NCBI GenBank assembly: GCA_029309925.1
Contig: JARKND010000001.1
Location: 2,480,001 to 2,544,000 of the forward strand
DNA: 64,000 nucleotides
From: Fulvivirgaceae bacterium JP3-4
GTDB lineage: Bacteria > Bacteroidota > Bacteroidia > Cytophagales > Cyclobacteriaceae
Reading direction: 5' to 3'
Shown here: piece after piece, positions 26,231 to 34,833 of the stretch
Layout of the letters: each line of letters opens with the position of its first letter
Position numbering within the stretch: position 1 is the stretch's first letter
Notes under the pieces: generated by a model
The model's input: only the letters and a program-made list of their open reading frames with translations
Told to the model about the DNA's origin: nothing
The model's database searches: none
Program-made: the position numbers and the translations under genes

Positions 26231-26326
26231 AATAGCACGCAGGCCCTGCCTTAGAAGGGCTTTTCCGAACTGTATAAAATGCAGGCCTGATCGGTTGTCG
26301 CACGCTCCTCAGCATAAAGCGGGGAA

Positions 26327-27511
26327 TTAAACAAATTTGGTCCTGATGATTGAGGCGGCCTTATTGGCTTTCGCTCTTGCAGCTTCAATGGAATTTGCAC
26401 GGGCAAGACATACTCCCATCCTGCGTTCACCACGGACTTCCGGTTTTCCGAAAAGCCTGAGCTGTGTGTCGGGTTCAGCGAGTGCTTCGTCAATGCCGCT
26501 GAACTCGATATTGTCGGAGTCACCCTTTACTAGAATAACACTTGACGCTGACGGGCCGTGCTGCCTGATATTGGGAATGGGAATACCCAGAATTGCCCGG
26601 ACGTGTAACGCAAATTCGGAAAGATCCTGCGAGGTCATAGTCACCATGCCTGTGTCGTGTGGCCTCGGTGAAAGCTCGCTGAAATACACCTGCTCCCCTT
26701 TGATAAAAAACTCAACGCCAAAAATTCCGCGACCTCCGAGCGCATCCACTACTTTTCCAGCAATATTCTGCGCTGTCTTTAACGCGGCTGCAGGCATCGG
26801 ATGTGGCTGCCAGGATTCCTGATAGTCACCATGTTCCTGACGATGACCGATCGGCTCGCAAAATGAGATGCCATCCTTATGGCGGATCGTCAGCAGCGTG
26901 ATTTCATAGTCAAAGTCAATAAAGCCTTCGATGATCACGCGACCCCCACCGCTTCGCCCTCCCTCCTGCGCATACTGCCAGGCGTGGTCGATATCACTCT
27001 CCGTTTTCACAACGCTTTGACCCTTGCCGGATGAACTCATGATTGGTTTGACCACGCAGGGGGTTCCAATCACACGCACAGCGTTGATAAACTCTTCTTT
27101 CGTTCCTGCAAACTTGTAAGGTGAAGTCTGAAGTTTGAGTTTCTCTGCCGCCAATGTCCGGATGCCTTCGCGATTCATGGTCAGGCGCGTAGCATTGGCA
27201 GATGGAATAACGGTGTACCCCTCCTTTTCAACATCGATTAGCGTATCCGTTGCGATTGCCTCGACTTCCGGGATAATGTAATTCGGTTTTTCCTTCTCAA
27301 TGACAGATCTCAACGCTTTGCCATCAAGCATTGAAATAGTATAAGAACGATGCGCAACCTGCATTGCCGGAGCATGATCGTAACGGTCAACGGCTACCAC
27401 TTCAACACCGAAGCGTTGGAACTCAATGACAACTTCTTTTCCGAGTTCTCCGGATCCTAAAAGCATTACTTTCGTTGCCGAAGGTTTGAGTGGGGTTCCA
27501 ATGGAAAGCAT
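26327..27511 (-). CDS. purT: Formate-dependent phosphoribosylglycinamide formyltransferase (GAR transformylase 2)
   Basis: 394 aa when started at the Met giving [20 protein letters not shown], which aligns with the N-terminus of E. coli PurT; a Met 9 bp upstream (27520) is the alternative. It is an ATP-grasp enzyme: the N-terminal dinucleotide-like GSGELGKEV, the ATP-binding [16 protein letters not shown] loop and the catalytic [27 protein letters not shown] segments are all present. It makes formyl-GAR from GAR, formate and ATP in purine synthesis. The gene is isolated from other pur genes, which is usual for purT. Confidence 0.95.
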   Translation of the reverse strand: MLSIGTPLKPSATKVMLLGSGELGKEVVIEFQRFGVEVVAVDRYDHAPAMQVAHRSYTISMLDGKALRSVIEKEKPNYIIPEVEAIATDTLIDVEKEGYTVIPSANATRLTMNREGIRTLAAEKLKLQTSPYKFAGTKEEFINAVRVIGTPCVVKPIMSSSGKGQSVVKTESDIDHAWQYAQEGGRSGGGRVIIEGFIDFDYEITLLTIRHKDGISFCEPIGHRQEHGDYQESWQPHPMPAAALKTAQNIAGKVVDALGGRGIFGVEFFIKGEQVYFSELSPRPHDTGMVTMTSQDLSEFALHVRAILGIPIPNIRQHGPSASSVILVKGDSDNIEFSGIDEALAEPDTQLRLFGKPEVRGERRMGVCLARANSIEAARAKANKAASIIRTKFV

Positions 27512-27576
27512 ATAGCGCAATAAGGTTGCAAAATAAAGCGCTTCGTTAAAGATGCCAAATGGCGGGCGGTGCCGGT

Positions 27577-27936
27577 TTAATCTTTGCGGGTCAGTATGTC
27601 ATCAAAAACAATAGGCTTCTCAAGGCAAATTGTAAAGCCAGCGTTTACCAACAACTCCAGGTCGCCTTTTTGAAGAAGCGATGTGATCGCAATGTATACC
27701 GTCTGATCGGGAAGTAGGGGTCGGATCTTTTGAAGAACCGAAATGCCTCCGAAATTCGTGTAGAAGTGAGCTTCAATGAAGACTACATCAGCCGGATTCT
27801 GGCGAAGTTTCTCATACCCTTTTTCAGCGTTGTCGAACACAAAAAGCGTCAGGTCCTCGCGTGTCCTGAACATCTTCTCGTAGATGTATCGGTTCACCAG
27901 ATTGTCCTCAAAGATTGCAACTACAGTTTTTCTCAT
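27577..27936 (-). CDS. Receiver-domain protein with Glu at the phospho-acceptor position
   Basis: 119 aa from the Met giving [12 protein letters not shown]. The CheY fold is complete: acidic pair in FEDN, Thr in IAITS and Lys in CLEKPI. At the end of strand beta3, where the phosphorylatable Asp normally sits, the sequence is [15 protein letters not shown], i.e. Glu. It is therefore a stand-alone pseudo-receiver that may be locked in an active-like state or bind a partner without phosphorylation. A Met 14 codons upstream exists, but the intervening residues look non-coding. No kinase is adjacent. Confidence 0.8.
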   Translation of the reverse strand: MRKTVVAIFEDNLVNRYIYEKMFRTREDLTLFVFDNAEKGYEKLRQNPADVVFIEAHFYTNFGGISVLQKIRPLLPDQTVYIAITSLLQKGDLELLVNAGFTICLEKPIVFDDILTRKD

Positions 27937-28265
27937 ATCAGACCAGCCGCAAAACACGATTTGTGCCAGCAACATCAACCGGCTTTAAGCGCTGTAATGA
28001 AGGATACACAAACAACCATGTCCTGTTCTGGGACTAGCCGGCCCAAACAGTGACGGTTGGCATTGCTTCTCAGAATTTTTTTTGGCGTGGTAAGGTAAGC
28101 ACTTTCCTTCATTACCAGTTCCGCGGCCGATACCGTTCGTTTATCGCCCCAAAATGAAAATCATCTCATTAAATTTGGTCGGAAAAGCCACTACGTAGGT
28201 TTACCTAAGTAAAAATCTTTTTACGGTGATACCATTTAATCCATTATGTTAGGGGAAATTTTAGC

Positions 28266-28682
28266 ATGTCATCACAAGGCCCGCTTATCATAATCGAAGA
28301 TGATCCGGATGATCAGGATATGATCAGGAGGGTTTTGTCGAAACTGGAACTTTCCAACGAGGTGAAATTTTTTGCTGATGGTGAGCAGGCGCTCGCATAT
28401 TTTCAATCTACCCCGGACAAACCTTTTCTTATTATCAGTGACATCAATATGCCGCTGATGAATGGGCTCGAGTTAAAGAAGCAGATCCAGCGAAACGAAT
28501 CCCTTAGAAAAAAATGCTATCCTTTCGTGTTTCTGACCACCACGGTAACTACTGCACAGGTTCAAACTGCGTACAGTCATTCCGTTGAAGGCTTTTTTGC
28601 GAAGGGCCAAAGCTACGATGAGTTGAAGGAGGTATTGAAAGACATCATTACTTACTGGAAAAAAGCAAGCCATCCTTACTGA
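28266..28682 (+). CDS. Single-domain response regulator (CheY/Rcp1-like)
   Basis: 138 aa. The acidic cluster is IIEDDPDDQDM, the phospho-acceptor Asp is in LIISDINMPLMNGLELKK, and the conserved Thr and Lys are in FLTTT and FFAKGQ. There is no output domain. It is typical of the small receiver proteins that pair with hybrid or phytochrome-like kinases in Bacteroidota; no kinase gene is nearby. It is divergent from the pseudo-receiver gene across 330 bp with no other coding signal. Confidence 0.92.
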   Translation: MSSQGPLIIIEDDPDDQDMIRRVLSKLELSNEVKFFADGEQALAYFQSTPDKPFLIISDINMPLMNGLELKKQIQRNESLRKKCYPFVFLTTTVTTAQVQTAYSHSVEGFFAKGQSYDELKEVLKDIITYWKKASHPY

Positions 28683-28738
28683 CCAAAATAGAAAAGCAGG
28701 ACCGTAGCCCCGCCTTTCGTTAACCAATCCTGCTGCAT

Positions 28739-29260
28739 TTACACTTTCAATCGCCCCTGAACTCCATCATCGTTTGATCGTGAGTCGCTGGCAATAGAAG
28801 TTATTATTTTGAGAAGCGAAACCATCTTGTTGTGTTTCGTATCCCAGTAGTAGGCTTCGTCCGGAATAACCTGAATTATACTCAAAGAAGGATCATCCTT
28901 TCCGCCCTTGAACCATGCCTTCGCCATTGGATTCCAAAGCTCTTCAATCTTGCTGCGGTCCCGGCTAACCATCGCGTGACCATACACACTGAGAAATTCA
29001 GACTTCGATGGGTTCGCGTACAGCAATTGCACGCGTGAGTCATCCTTGATGTCAAAATTCTTTTCACTTTCTTCGTCACTGAAGAACCAGAACGTTCCTT
29101 CTTCATCCACCTGCTGCGTATACATTGGGCGCGTTGGCAGCGGAGTGCTGTCGAGATGGGTTGTGAAAAAACACACTTGCGTGTGATCAACTAATTCTTT
29201 GATCTTATCAACCGCTTTCTGGTTGACGAGATCCTTAACAGAGCTATTATCCTTCTTCAT
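28739..29260 (-). CDS. Pyridoxamine 5'-phosphate oxidase-family general stress protein
   Basis: 173 aa with the split-barrel flavin-binding fold: CFFTTHLDSTPLPTRPMYTQ, GTFWFFSDEESEKNFDI and VQLLYANPSKSEFLSVYGHA are the family strands. Such GSP26-like proteins bind FMN or F420-like cofactors, and few have a proven reaction; biosynthetic PNPOx (PdxH) has a different C-terminus. It is cytosolic. It forms a minus-strand run with the small basic protein gene upstream (56 bp away). Assignment to the superfamily is firm, the activity unknown. Confidence 0.88.
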   Translation of the reverse strand: MKKDNSSVKDLVNQKAVDKIKELVDHTQVCFFTTHLDSTPLPTRPMYTQQVDEEGTFWFFSDEESEKNFDIKDDSRVQLLYANPSKSEFLSVYGHAMVSRDRSKIEELWNPMAKAWFKGGKDDPSLSIIQVIPDEAYYWDTKHNKMVSLLKIITSIASDSRSNDDGVQGRLKV

Positions 29261-29315
29261 AATACCATCATTTACAACTTTCTATTCACCTCCCAAAGCC
29301 ATGCCGCCAAAGCCG

Positions 29316-29540
29316 CTATTTCCGTTTGCGCGTTGTTGATTTTTTTGGAGCACGCCTGCTTGTCTTTTTCGCTTTTTTATTCGGCTTTTTCTTTCCCCAA
29401 TTGTCCTGCATGTCATCGTACGCCTTCCTCTTGATCGTGGACTTCTTCTTCGGCCTTGAGTTCCCTTTTTTCCTGCGCGCGTTAATGTTGTTGACCAATG
29501 AATTCTTTACGCCATTCTTATTCTTCTTCGTACCAGCCAT
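29316..29540 (-). CDS. Small Lys/Arg-rich basic protein, 74 aa
   Basis: It starts at the Met giving MAGTKKNKNGVKNSLVNN; a longer frame adds seven residues. Nearly 40% of residues are Lys or Arg, ending TSRRAPKKSTTRKRK. There is no signal peptide and no aromatic core, so it is probably disordered and likely to bind nucleic acid. The Cys-free basic tail resembles the small histone-like or ribosome-associated proteins of Bacteroidota, but I cannot name a family. Confidence 0.6.
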   Translation of the reverse strand: MAGTKKNKNGVKNSLVNNINARRKKGNSRPKKKSTIKRKAYDDMQDNWGKKKPNKKAKKTSRRAPKKSTTRKRK

Positions 29541-29672
29541 TGCGAACTGAGATCTTTCCACTTTCGCGACATAAATTGTTCCTTACCGGCATGTTTAATA
29601 ATAGTGCACAGCAACAGGAGAAATCTTTAGACGTTGTTCATCAAACTGTAGAAGCATTTGCCATGCCGCAAC

Positions 29673-29706
29673 AAAAAAGGCCTGCAGGGTCGCTGCAAGC
29701 CTTTTC
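29673..29706 (-). terminator. Terminator after the SMP-30-like lipoprotein gene
   Basis: On the minus strand GAAAAGGCTTGCAG / CTGCAGGCCTTTT with a 5-nt loop, followed by a T-rich run. It lies about 20 bp after the stop codon. Confidence 0.8.
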
Positions 29707-29726
29707 AGAAATTGAAGGAAAAAATG

Positions 29727-30623
29727 TTAGCGCTGCAGTTCGTAAGCAACGACTTTGTTTTTGAAGAACGTAGGAACGAGCAGAAGATTTTTTTCCTGGA
29801 TGTATTCAATATCAGCAGCACTAACAGAGTCAGCGCGTGTATCCAGTACAAGCGTTTTCTTCCAGTCGCTGCCAATGTGCGTTACCATACCGTTCCAGCT
29901 TGACACGAGATACTCTCCGTTTCCGATAGCTTCAATACCATCACCATTTTCGATGCTGTCTGTTTTTACGGTCAGCTGTTTTGAAGATGGATCAATTGTG
30001 TTTAACGTCTTTGCATCCCACAGCACCGTCAGGATTTCATTGCCTTCAGCAAACAATCCATTTGGCCCCTGCAGGTTTTCAATCCACTTGGTGAGCTTGC
30101 CATTTTCAAGCACGAGAATCTGACCTGCAGCCATATCGCTCACATACACTTTACCTGCCGCATCGGTAGTAATGTCATTAAGGAATTTCGCGCCTTGCAC
30201 AGGGTAAGTCTTCGTGATCTTGCCGCTGGAAATATCAATTTCGTGAACGCGGTCGATGTCTGTCACATATAATTTTCCGTTGGCTATGCCCATACCCTTT
30301 GGTGCGTCCATGCCTTTCACCCACTGGGCTTCGGTCACTTTGCCGTCCAGCGACACCTTGGAAATAAAGCCATTGCCATCTTTGCCATCAGGGGTACCGT
30401 TGATGTTTGCAACATACAGCACATCATTAGCCTTGTCATAGATCACCGACTCACACGTAGTCAGCACAGGCTCGGTTTCCCATTTTTTTGTCAGTGTGAC
30501 CGGAGCTTTTGCCGCTGCCGCGGCTGTAGTATCGCTCGCTGCTGTCTCCTCTGTCTGCTTTGACGTCTGGCAAGAAACGGTCACGATACCCGCCAACAAT
30601 GCAATTGGTAATAGGTGTTTCAT
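29727..30623 (-). CDS. SMP-30/gluconolactonase-like beta-propeller lipoprotein
   Basis: 298 aa from the Met giving MKHLLPIALLAGIVTVSCQT, which places the lipobox Cys at residue 18. A six-bladed propeller follows: repeated strands such as KANDVLYVANINGTPDGK, APKGMGIANGKLYVTDID and FLNDITTDAAGKVYVSDM each carry the N/D pairs of SMP-30 blades. It is anchored to the membrane and acts outside the cytoplasm. Activity could be lactone hydrolysis or simple ligand binding. A monocistronic gene with its own terminator. Confidence 0.85.
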   Translation of the reverse strand: MKHLLPIALLAGIVTVSCQTSKQTEETAASDTTAAAAAKAPVTLTKKWETEPVLTTCESVIYDKANDVLYVANINGTPDGKDGNGFISKVSLDGKVTEAQWVKGMDAPKGMGIANGKLYVTDIDRVHEIDISSGKITKTYPVQGAKFLNDITTDAAGKVYVSDMAAGQILVLENGKLTKWIENLQGPNGLFAEGNEILTVLWDAKTLNTIDPSSKQLTVKTDSIENGDGIEAIGNGEYLVSSWNGMVTHIGSDWKKTLVLDTRADSVSAADIEYIQEKNLLLVPTFFKNKVVAYELQR

Positions 30624-30728
30624 AATGTCGTTGTTTTTTAGGTGCGTAAAGATAGGAAATGTGTTCATGTGGTCAAGTCCTCATGTGCTCATGAAAAAAG
30701 CGGCAAGGCCCAACCTGTACCCTACTGC

Positions 30729-32246
30729 TTATTCTGAGTTGCTTACAAAAGCGAGCTGTTTTCCGTCAGGAGACCATGATGGAACATTGATCGTGCCCTG
30801 GCCACCATACAAGTGCGCAATGACCCGCGGAGCTCCGGCTTGCGTTAACGGCATCAGGCGGAGCATCACGCGCTTGTACGAGGGGTGATCGTTCGGGTTG
30901 ATGGTGGTAGGGAACGATATGATCACCATCCACTTTCCATCTGGTGAAATATGTGGAAACCAGTTGTTGTATTCATCAAACGTAAGTTGCTCCTGCCCTG
31001 TGCCATCCGGCTTCATGCGCCAGATCTGCATCGTGCCGGTAGGGTTAGCGTTGTAATAGATGTACTTTCCGTCAGGCGAGCCCTCAGGCCCGTCAGCATG
31101 TGTATTTACATTGTTTGTGAGTCGGATCTCCGGACCGCCTGCCACCGGTGCTTTGTAGATGTTATATGATGGCGATCCTTCCCGCTGGGCGACATAATAC
31201 ACAAACTTTCCGTCCGCTGACCATCCATGCCAGTAGGAAGGAGTTTTCTCCGTGATCTGCTTCAACGCACCGCCCTTCAACGGCATCACATACACGGTCG
31301 ATCCGCCTCCCGGCAATCCCTGGCGGTGATGGCTGATGGCAAGCATCTTACCATCGAAGGAAATTCCATGGTCATTATTATTGCGGTCAGCGAAATCGGT
31401 GTTGAATTTCTCGGGCGTGCCTCCGGTGGTCGGGATTGTCCAAAGACTGCCATCCTGATTGAACAACAACTTTTTTCCATCCGGCATCCAATTAGGTGCT
31501 TCAAACCTGCCCTTGTGCTCGTGGATCACTTTGCGTGTGCCATCTTCCACGTTGATGATCTCGAGTCGTGATCCCAAAAATCCTTCGCGATTCGGGCTGT
31601 AATTGTCAGGTACAGCTCTGTCAATCCGCACGTTCCAGACCTTTGCCTCTTCGAGAACATCCGCATTGTGCGAACCGACAAAGATTCCGACAAGTACTTC
31701 ATCCGGAAGCCCTTCAGGCGTATAAGAGCCAATAAACTGCAATGGCTCACCGGGATGTGCCGCGGACATACTTACTGTTTTGCCAGTCCGCTCAAGGCGG
31801 ATTGTCGTAAAGTTTTTCTTCGGTGTAAAAATCTCATCCTCGGGATCGCGCATCTCCTTGCCTTTCGCTGTTCTCCATTGCATCACGGTGAGTCCGTCAC
31901 CGTGTACCGTTCCCGTTACGTGCATATCATCTTCATCCAGCGAAGGCCGGATCATCCAGCCCGTCTTTCTGTGCGGATCTGTGCCCTTCCCAACCAGCTC
32001 AAAGTCGGCAGTAAGGATAAAATCTCCCTTGATCTTGCGGTAAGCATAACGAAATTCATCGCGCGCAAACCAGATGTTATACCCGGCCCCTTTCAGCTGA
32101 TAGGATTGTTCTTCGGAATTATAGACCGAGCTTCCCTTGAGCTTTGGATTTCCTACATCACTGCCCGCAGTGAAGATGCCAACACCCTGTGCAGACAACG
32201 AAGCGTATGAAAAGAGGATAAAGGCGTAGAAGAGAAGATGTTTCAT
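30729..32246 (-). CDS. Exported TolB-like beta-propeller protein with DUF1349-like N-terminus
   Basis: 505 aa with a signal peptide (MKHLLFYAFILFSYASLSAQ). Residues about 40-210 are a concanavalin-like DUF1349 domain (GDFILTADFELVGKGTDPHR). Residues about 215-505 carry PD40/WD40-like TolB repeats, each with a xxDGKxLxF core (MPDGKKLLFNQDGS, SPDGKYIYYNANP, SPDGKWMVIISFP). The protein is periplasmic or surface-exposed. Such proteins may bind carbohydrate or peptide ligands; no enzyme motif is visible. It lies 105 bp upstream of the SMP-30-like gene on the same strand, probably a separate transcript. Confidence 0.83.
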   Translation of the reverse strand: MKHLLFYAFILFSYASLSAQGVGIFTAGSDVGNPKLKGSSVYNSEEQSYQLKGAGYNIWFARDEFRYAYRKIKGDFILTADFELVGKGTDPHRKTGWMIRPSLDEDDMHVTGTVHGDGLTVMQWRTAKGKEMRDPEDEIFTPKKNFTTIRLERTGKTVSMSAAHPGEPLQFIGSYTPEGLPDEVLVGIFVGSHNADVLEEAKVWNVRIDRAVPDNYSPNREGFLGSRLEIINVEDGTRKVIHEHKGRFEAPNWMPDGKKLLFNQDGSLWTIPTTGGTPEKFNTDFADRNNNDHGISFDGKMLAISHHRQGLPGGGSTVYVMPLKGGALKQITEKTPSYWHGWSADGKFVYYVAQREGSPSYNIYKAPVAGGPEIRLTNNVNTHADGPEGSPDGKYIYYNANPTGTMQIWRMKPDGTGQEQLTFDEYNNWFPHISPDGKWMVIISFPTTINPNDHPSYKRVMLRLMPLTQAGAPRVIAHLYGGQGTINVPSWSPDGKQLAFVSNSE

Positions 32247-32303
32247 AGGTTTGAGATTGGAGGAACGGTGAGGTTTCTCAATCTAACCAAAATCCGCAAC
32301 ATG

Positions 32304-32336
32304 AAAAAGGCCAGCTGTCATGAACGGCTGGCCTTT
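32304..32336 (-). terminator. Terminator after the S41 protease gene
   Basis: On the minus strand AAAGGCCAGC / GCTGGCCTTT, 10-bp perfect stem, followed by TTTTT. It lies 24 bp past the stop codon. Confidence 0.85.
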
Positions 32337-32359
32337 CGAAAATCGAAAATGATCGGCTC

Positions 32360-33805
32360 TTAATGGGCTAACATTTCAGGCACATTCTTGTCAATGACAA
32401 GGTTAAAGCTCCTTCTTTTATCGTCAAGCGAGTGTCCTATGCTTTCCTTTGTTTCTTCAGCGCTGCGGATCCTTCCACTGGTAGAGCCGCCCGTGATCTG
32501 CCCAATGGCTTGTGCAAGTAATGCCTCACGTTTATCGCCAAGCGGATACAGATACAATCCGTTATCCTTGTCGAGTACGTTGGGCTGAAAACCATTGCCA
32601 TAATCTGACTCGCCACGGCTGTTGAACACTTTTACAACGATCGGCTGCATTCCCCACTTGTTCGTTGCATCGTCTTCATCATAAAGCGAAATCGATCCTA
32701 CATTTTTACCATAGGTGACATCACCAATCAGGAATACATCCATGAACGGCTTCAGCGCATTGATCACGAGTTCGCTCGCAGATGCGGTTCTTGAACTGGT
32801 CAATACATACACGCGTCCACCGTTGAGCTGCGCGCCAATGTTTGAAGTCTTGTTCTGGAACTTTGTGGTAAGAAAAGACTGTCCGAGATCGGGGTCCTTG
32901 AGTATTTCTGCTTCCACTTTCTCGTTGTAAACACGCGTTGCAAATGTCTTGTTGGCATCTACCCCTGTTCCGATAAAACTTGCAAGACTTTGAGCTGCAG
33001 ACTCCGATCCACCACTGTTGAAACGAAGATCGAGTACTAAGTCGGTAATACCGCTGGCTTTAAAGTTGGCAAACACATTCTGCATTTCCGTATCGTAGCT
33101 ATTGTTGCCGTTGGTACCGTTGGCGAAAAAGTTATAAACATAATAGCCAACCTTACGGCCACCCAGATCGATCACGCTGCTGTGATAATTTGGATTCTCG
33201 GAATATTCAACAGCAGTCACGGAAACCGTCTTTGGTGCATCAAACGCACTTTCTCCTACAAGGATCGGCTTGTAAGTCAGCGTTGGCGTTTTTGCGAGTT
33301 CAGCAAGCAGCGTCCTGTAGTTGGTCGTATTCATCTGTTCCGCATTGATGTGTGTGATCACGTCTCCACGCTTCAATCCGGCTGTCGCTGCCGGTGAATT
33401 CGGCTTCGTATACAGAACCTGTGCAATGACGTTATTGCTGCTTTCGCTCTCTTTGTATAGCACGTACTCCACGCCAATTTCCTTATTGATACCCTGAAGT
33501 GAATTTAAAAGCTCCTGGTAGTTTTCCTGTATCCAGGAAAAGCGATCCTGCGAATTCTTCAGTGATTCAAAGTAGGCTTTGGGCTCGAGCGATTTATCCG
33601 TTGTCGCAGGCAGGTTCTTGTTCCAGTAGTACCAGAACTCCATGTTTTCGTAGATCCAGTTATTTATTTTCGCATTTGGAGAAGCGACTTCGTTTTCCTT
33701 TACTGGAACAGGATCATCTTCCCTGCATGAAACAAAAGCAAGCAGCAATAGAGCAAAGATGAACCAGCTGCTATAAAACTTCGTGAGGTGTGTCTTATTT
33801 ATCAT
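32360..33805 (-). CDS. S41-family (C-terminal processing type) protease lipoprotein
   Basis: 481 aa. The lipobox is AFVSCREDD (C27). A PDZ domain lies near residues 100-180 (SPAATAGLKRGDVITHINAE). The S41 catalytic Ser is in SRTASASELVINAL and the Lys in GDVTYGKNVGS. Such Bacteroidota lipoproteins are extracytoplasmic serine proteases often used in envelope protein turnover or peptide scavenging. It differs from the larger Prc-type protease also in this window (53.6-55.6 kb) by lacking the N- and C-terminal Prc regions. Confidence 0.9.
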   Translation of the reverse strand: MINKTHLTKFYSSWFIFALLLLAFVSCREDDPVPVKENEVASPNAKINNWIYENMEFWYYWNKNLPATTDKSLEPKAYFESLKNSQDRFSWIQENYQELLNSLQGINKEIGVEYVLYKESESSNNVIAQVLYTKPNSPAATAGLKRGDVITHINAEQMNTTNYRTLLAELAKTPTLTYKPILVGESAFDAPKTVSVTAVEYSENPNYHSSVIDLGGRKVGYYVYNFFANGTNGNNSYDTEMQNVFANFKASGITDLVLDLRFNSGGSESAAQSLASFIGTGVDANKTFATRVYNEKVEAEILKDPDLGQSFLTTKFQNKTSNIGAQLNGGRVYVLTSSRTASASELVINALKPFMDVFLIGDVTYGKNVGSISLYDEDDATNKWGMQPIVVKVFNSRGESDYGNGFQPNVLDKDNGLYLYPLGDKREALLAQAIGQITGGSTSGRIRSAEETKESIGHSLDDKRRSFNLVIDKNVPEMLAH

Positions 33806-33924
33806 TTTTTAATTAACGCTAATTGATTTTGGAATCGTATCATTTTAACCCACCCCGAGGGGAAAAAGTTTAGGCATGCAGCGAGTTCAATCACAAGGTA
33901 TTATTTTTTAAAGATGGTTTTTAC

Positions 33925-34833
33925 ATGATCAAAGCATTTAAGAATGTGGCAGTGGGGCTCAAACGAGCCTTTTCTTTGTTAAAGCGGAAGGATCCGCTAA
34001 TCCTGTCGGCATCCACGGCTTTTTTCGCAACATTTTCGCTGTCTCCAATCCTGGTAATACTAGTTTATATTTTTGGATTGTACTTCCGCTCAGAAAGGAT
34101 CAGCCAGCAGGTCTTCCGGACGGTTGGCTCGACCCTTGGTGATGAGACCGCCAAAACAATCGAATCGATAGTCAACAACTTCCGTTCACTTGAAGCTAAT
34201 TGGGCGGTGACCATTGCAGGGTTTATCTTTTTTCTATTTGTGTCAACAACACTGCTTGGTGTGATCAAGCATGCCATTCAGCGCATCTGGTTTCTGCGCA
34301 CAAAGCCTCAGTTGAAGCTCAGGCATATTTCCCGCGAACGCGGCACACAGCTTGGCATCCTGTTGTTTACCGGCATGCTGCTGCTCATCAACTTGTTGAT
34401 TGATACAGCTCTTGCCATGTCAATTGACTTTTTCAGATCGCAGTTTCCAGCGGGCGCAGTAGTGGCAATAGGCGTCCTCAATTCAATCTTCTCGGTGATC
34501 ATGGTGACCGTGTGGTTCATGGTGCTGTTCAAGTTCCTGCCGGAAGCAAAGATCTCATGGGACACCGCATTCAACGGTGGACTCCTCACCGGGATTCTGT
34601 TCTCTGTGGGCAAACTGGTGCTTGGCAGGATCCTCGTGCATTCAAGGTTTGAAACAATTTTCGGAGCATCAGCTTCTTTTGCACTGCTCCTGCTGTTCAT
34701 TTTTTACTCCTCGTTCATCCTTTACTACGGAGCCGCGTTCACGCGCGAGTTTGCCGCGCTGAACAACAAAAATATCTGCGCAGGCAAATATTCTGATGAA
34801 TTTGAAGAGCGAATCATCGGGGAAGAAGCCTAG
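33925..34833 (+). CDS. YihY/virulence factor BrkB-family membrane protein
   Basis: 302 aa. It has six predicted helices, with the family signatures LSASTAFFATFSLSPILVIL at the N-terminus and LLLLFIFYSSFILYYGAAFTREFA at the C-terminus. The family is inner-membrane and of unknown transport or assembly role; the old RNase BN name is wrong. The stop overlaps the stop of the convergent metallophosphoesterase gene by 4 bp in a palindromic CTAG. Confidence 0.9.
   Translation: MIKAFKNVAVGLKRAFSLLKRKDPLILSASTAFFATFSLSPILVILVYIFGLYFRSERISQQVFRTVGSTLGDETAKTIESIVNNFRSLEANWAVTIAGFIFFLFVSTTLLGVIKHAIQRIWFLRTKPQLKLRHISRERGTQLGILLFTGMLLLINLLIDTALAMSIDFFRSQFPAGAVVAIGVLNSIFSVIMVTVWFMVLFKFLPEAKISWDTAFNGGLLTGILFSVGKLVLGRILVHSRFETIFGASASFALLLLFIFYSSFILYYGAAFTREFAALNNKNICAGKYSDEFEERIIGEEA

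Noticed and set aside
27979-28265. Riboswitch or small RNA between the two receiver genes
   Set aside because: I saw no conserved aptamer, terminator or clear promoter; only AT-rich intergenic sequence.
28695-28734. Bidirectional terminator between 28682 and 28739
   Set aside because: AGCAGGA / TCCTGCT is only a 7-bp stem with a 26-nt loop and a weak T run, below what I would annotate.
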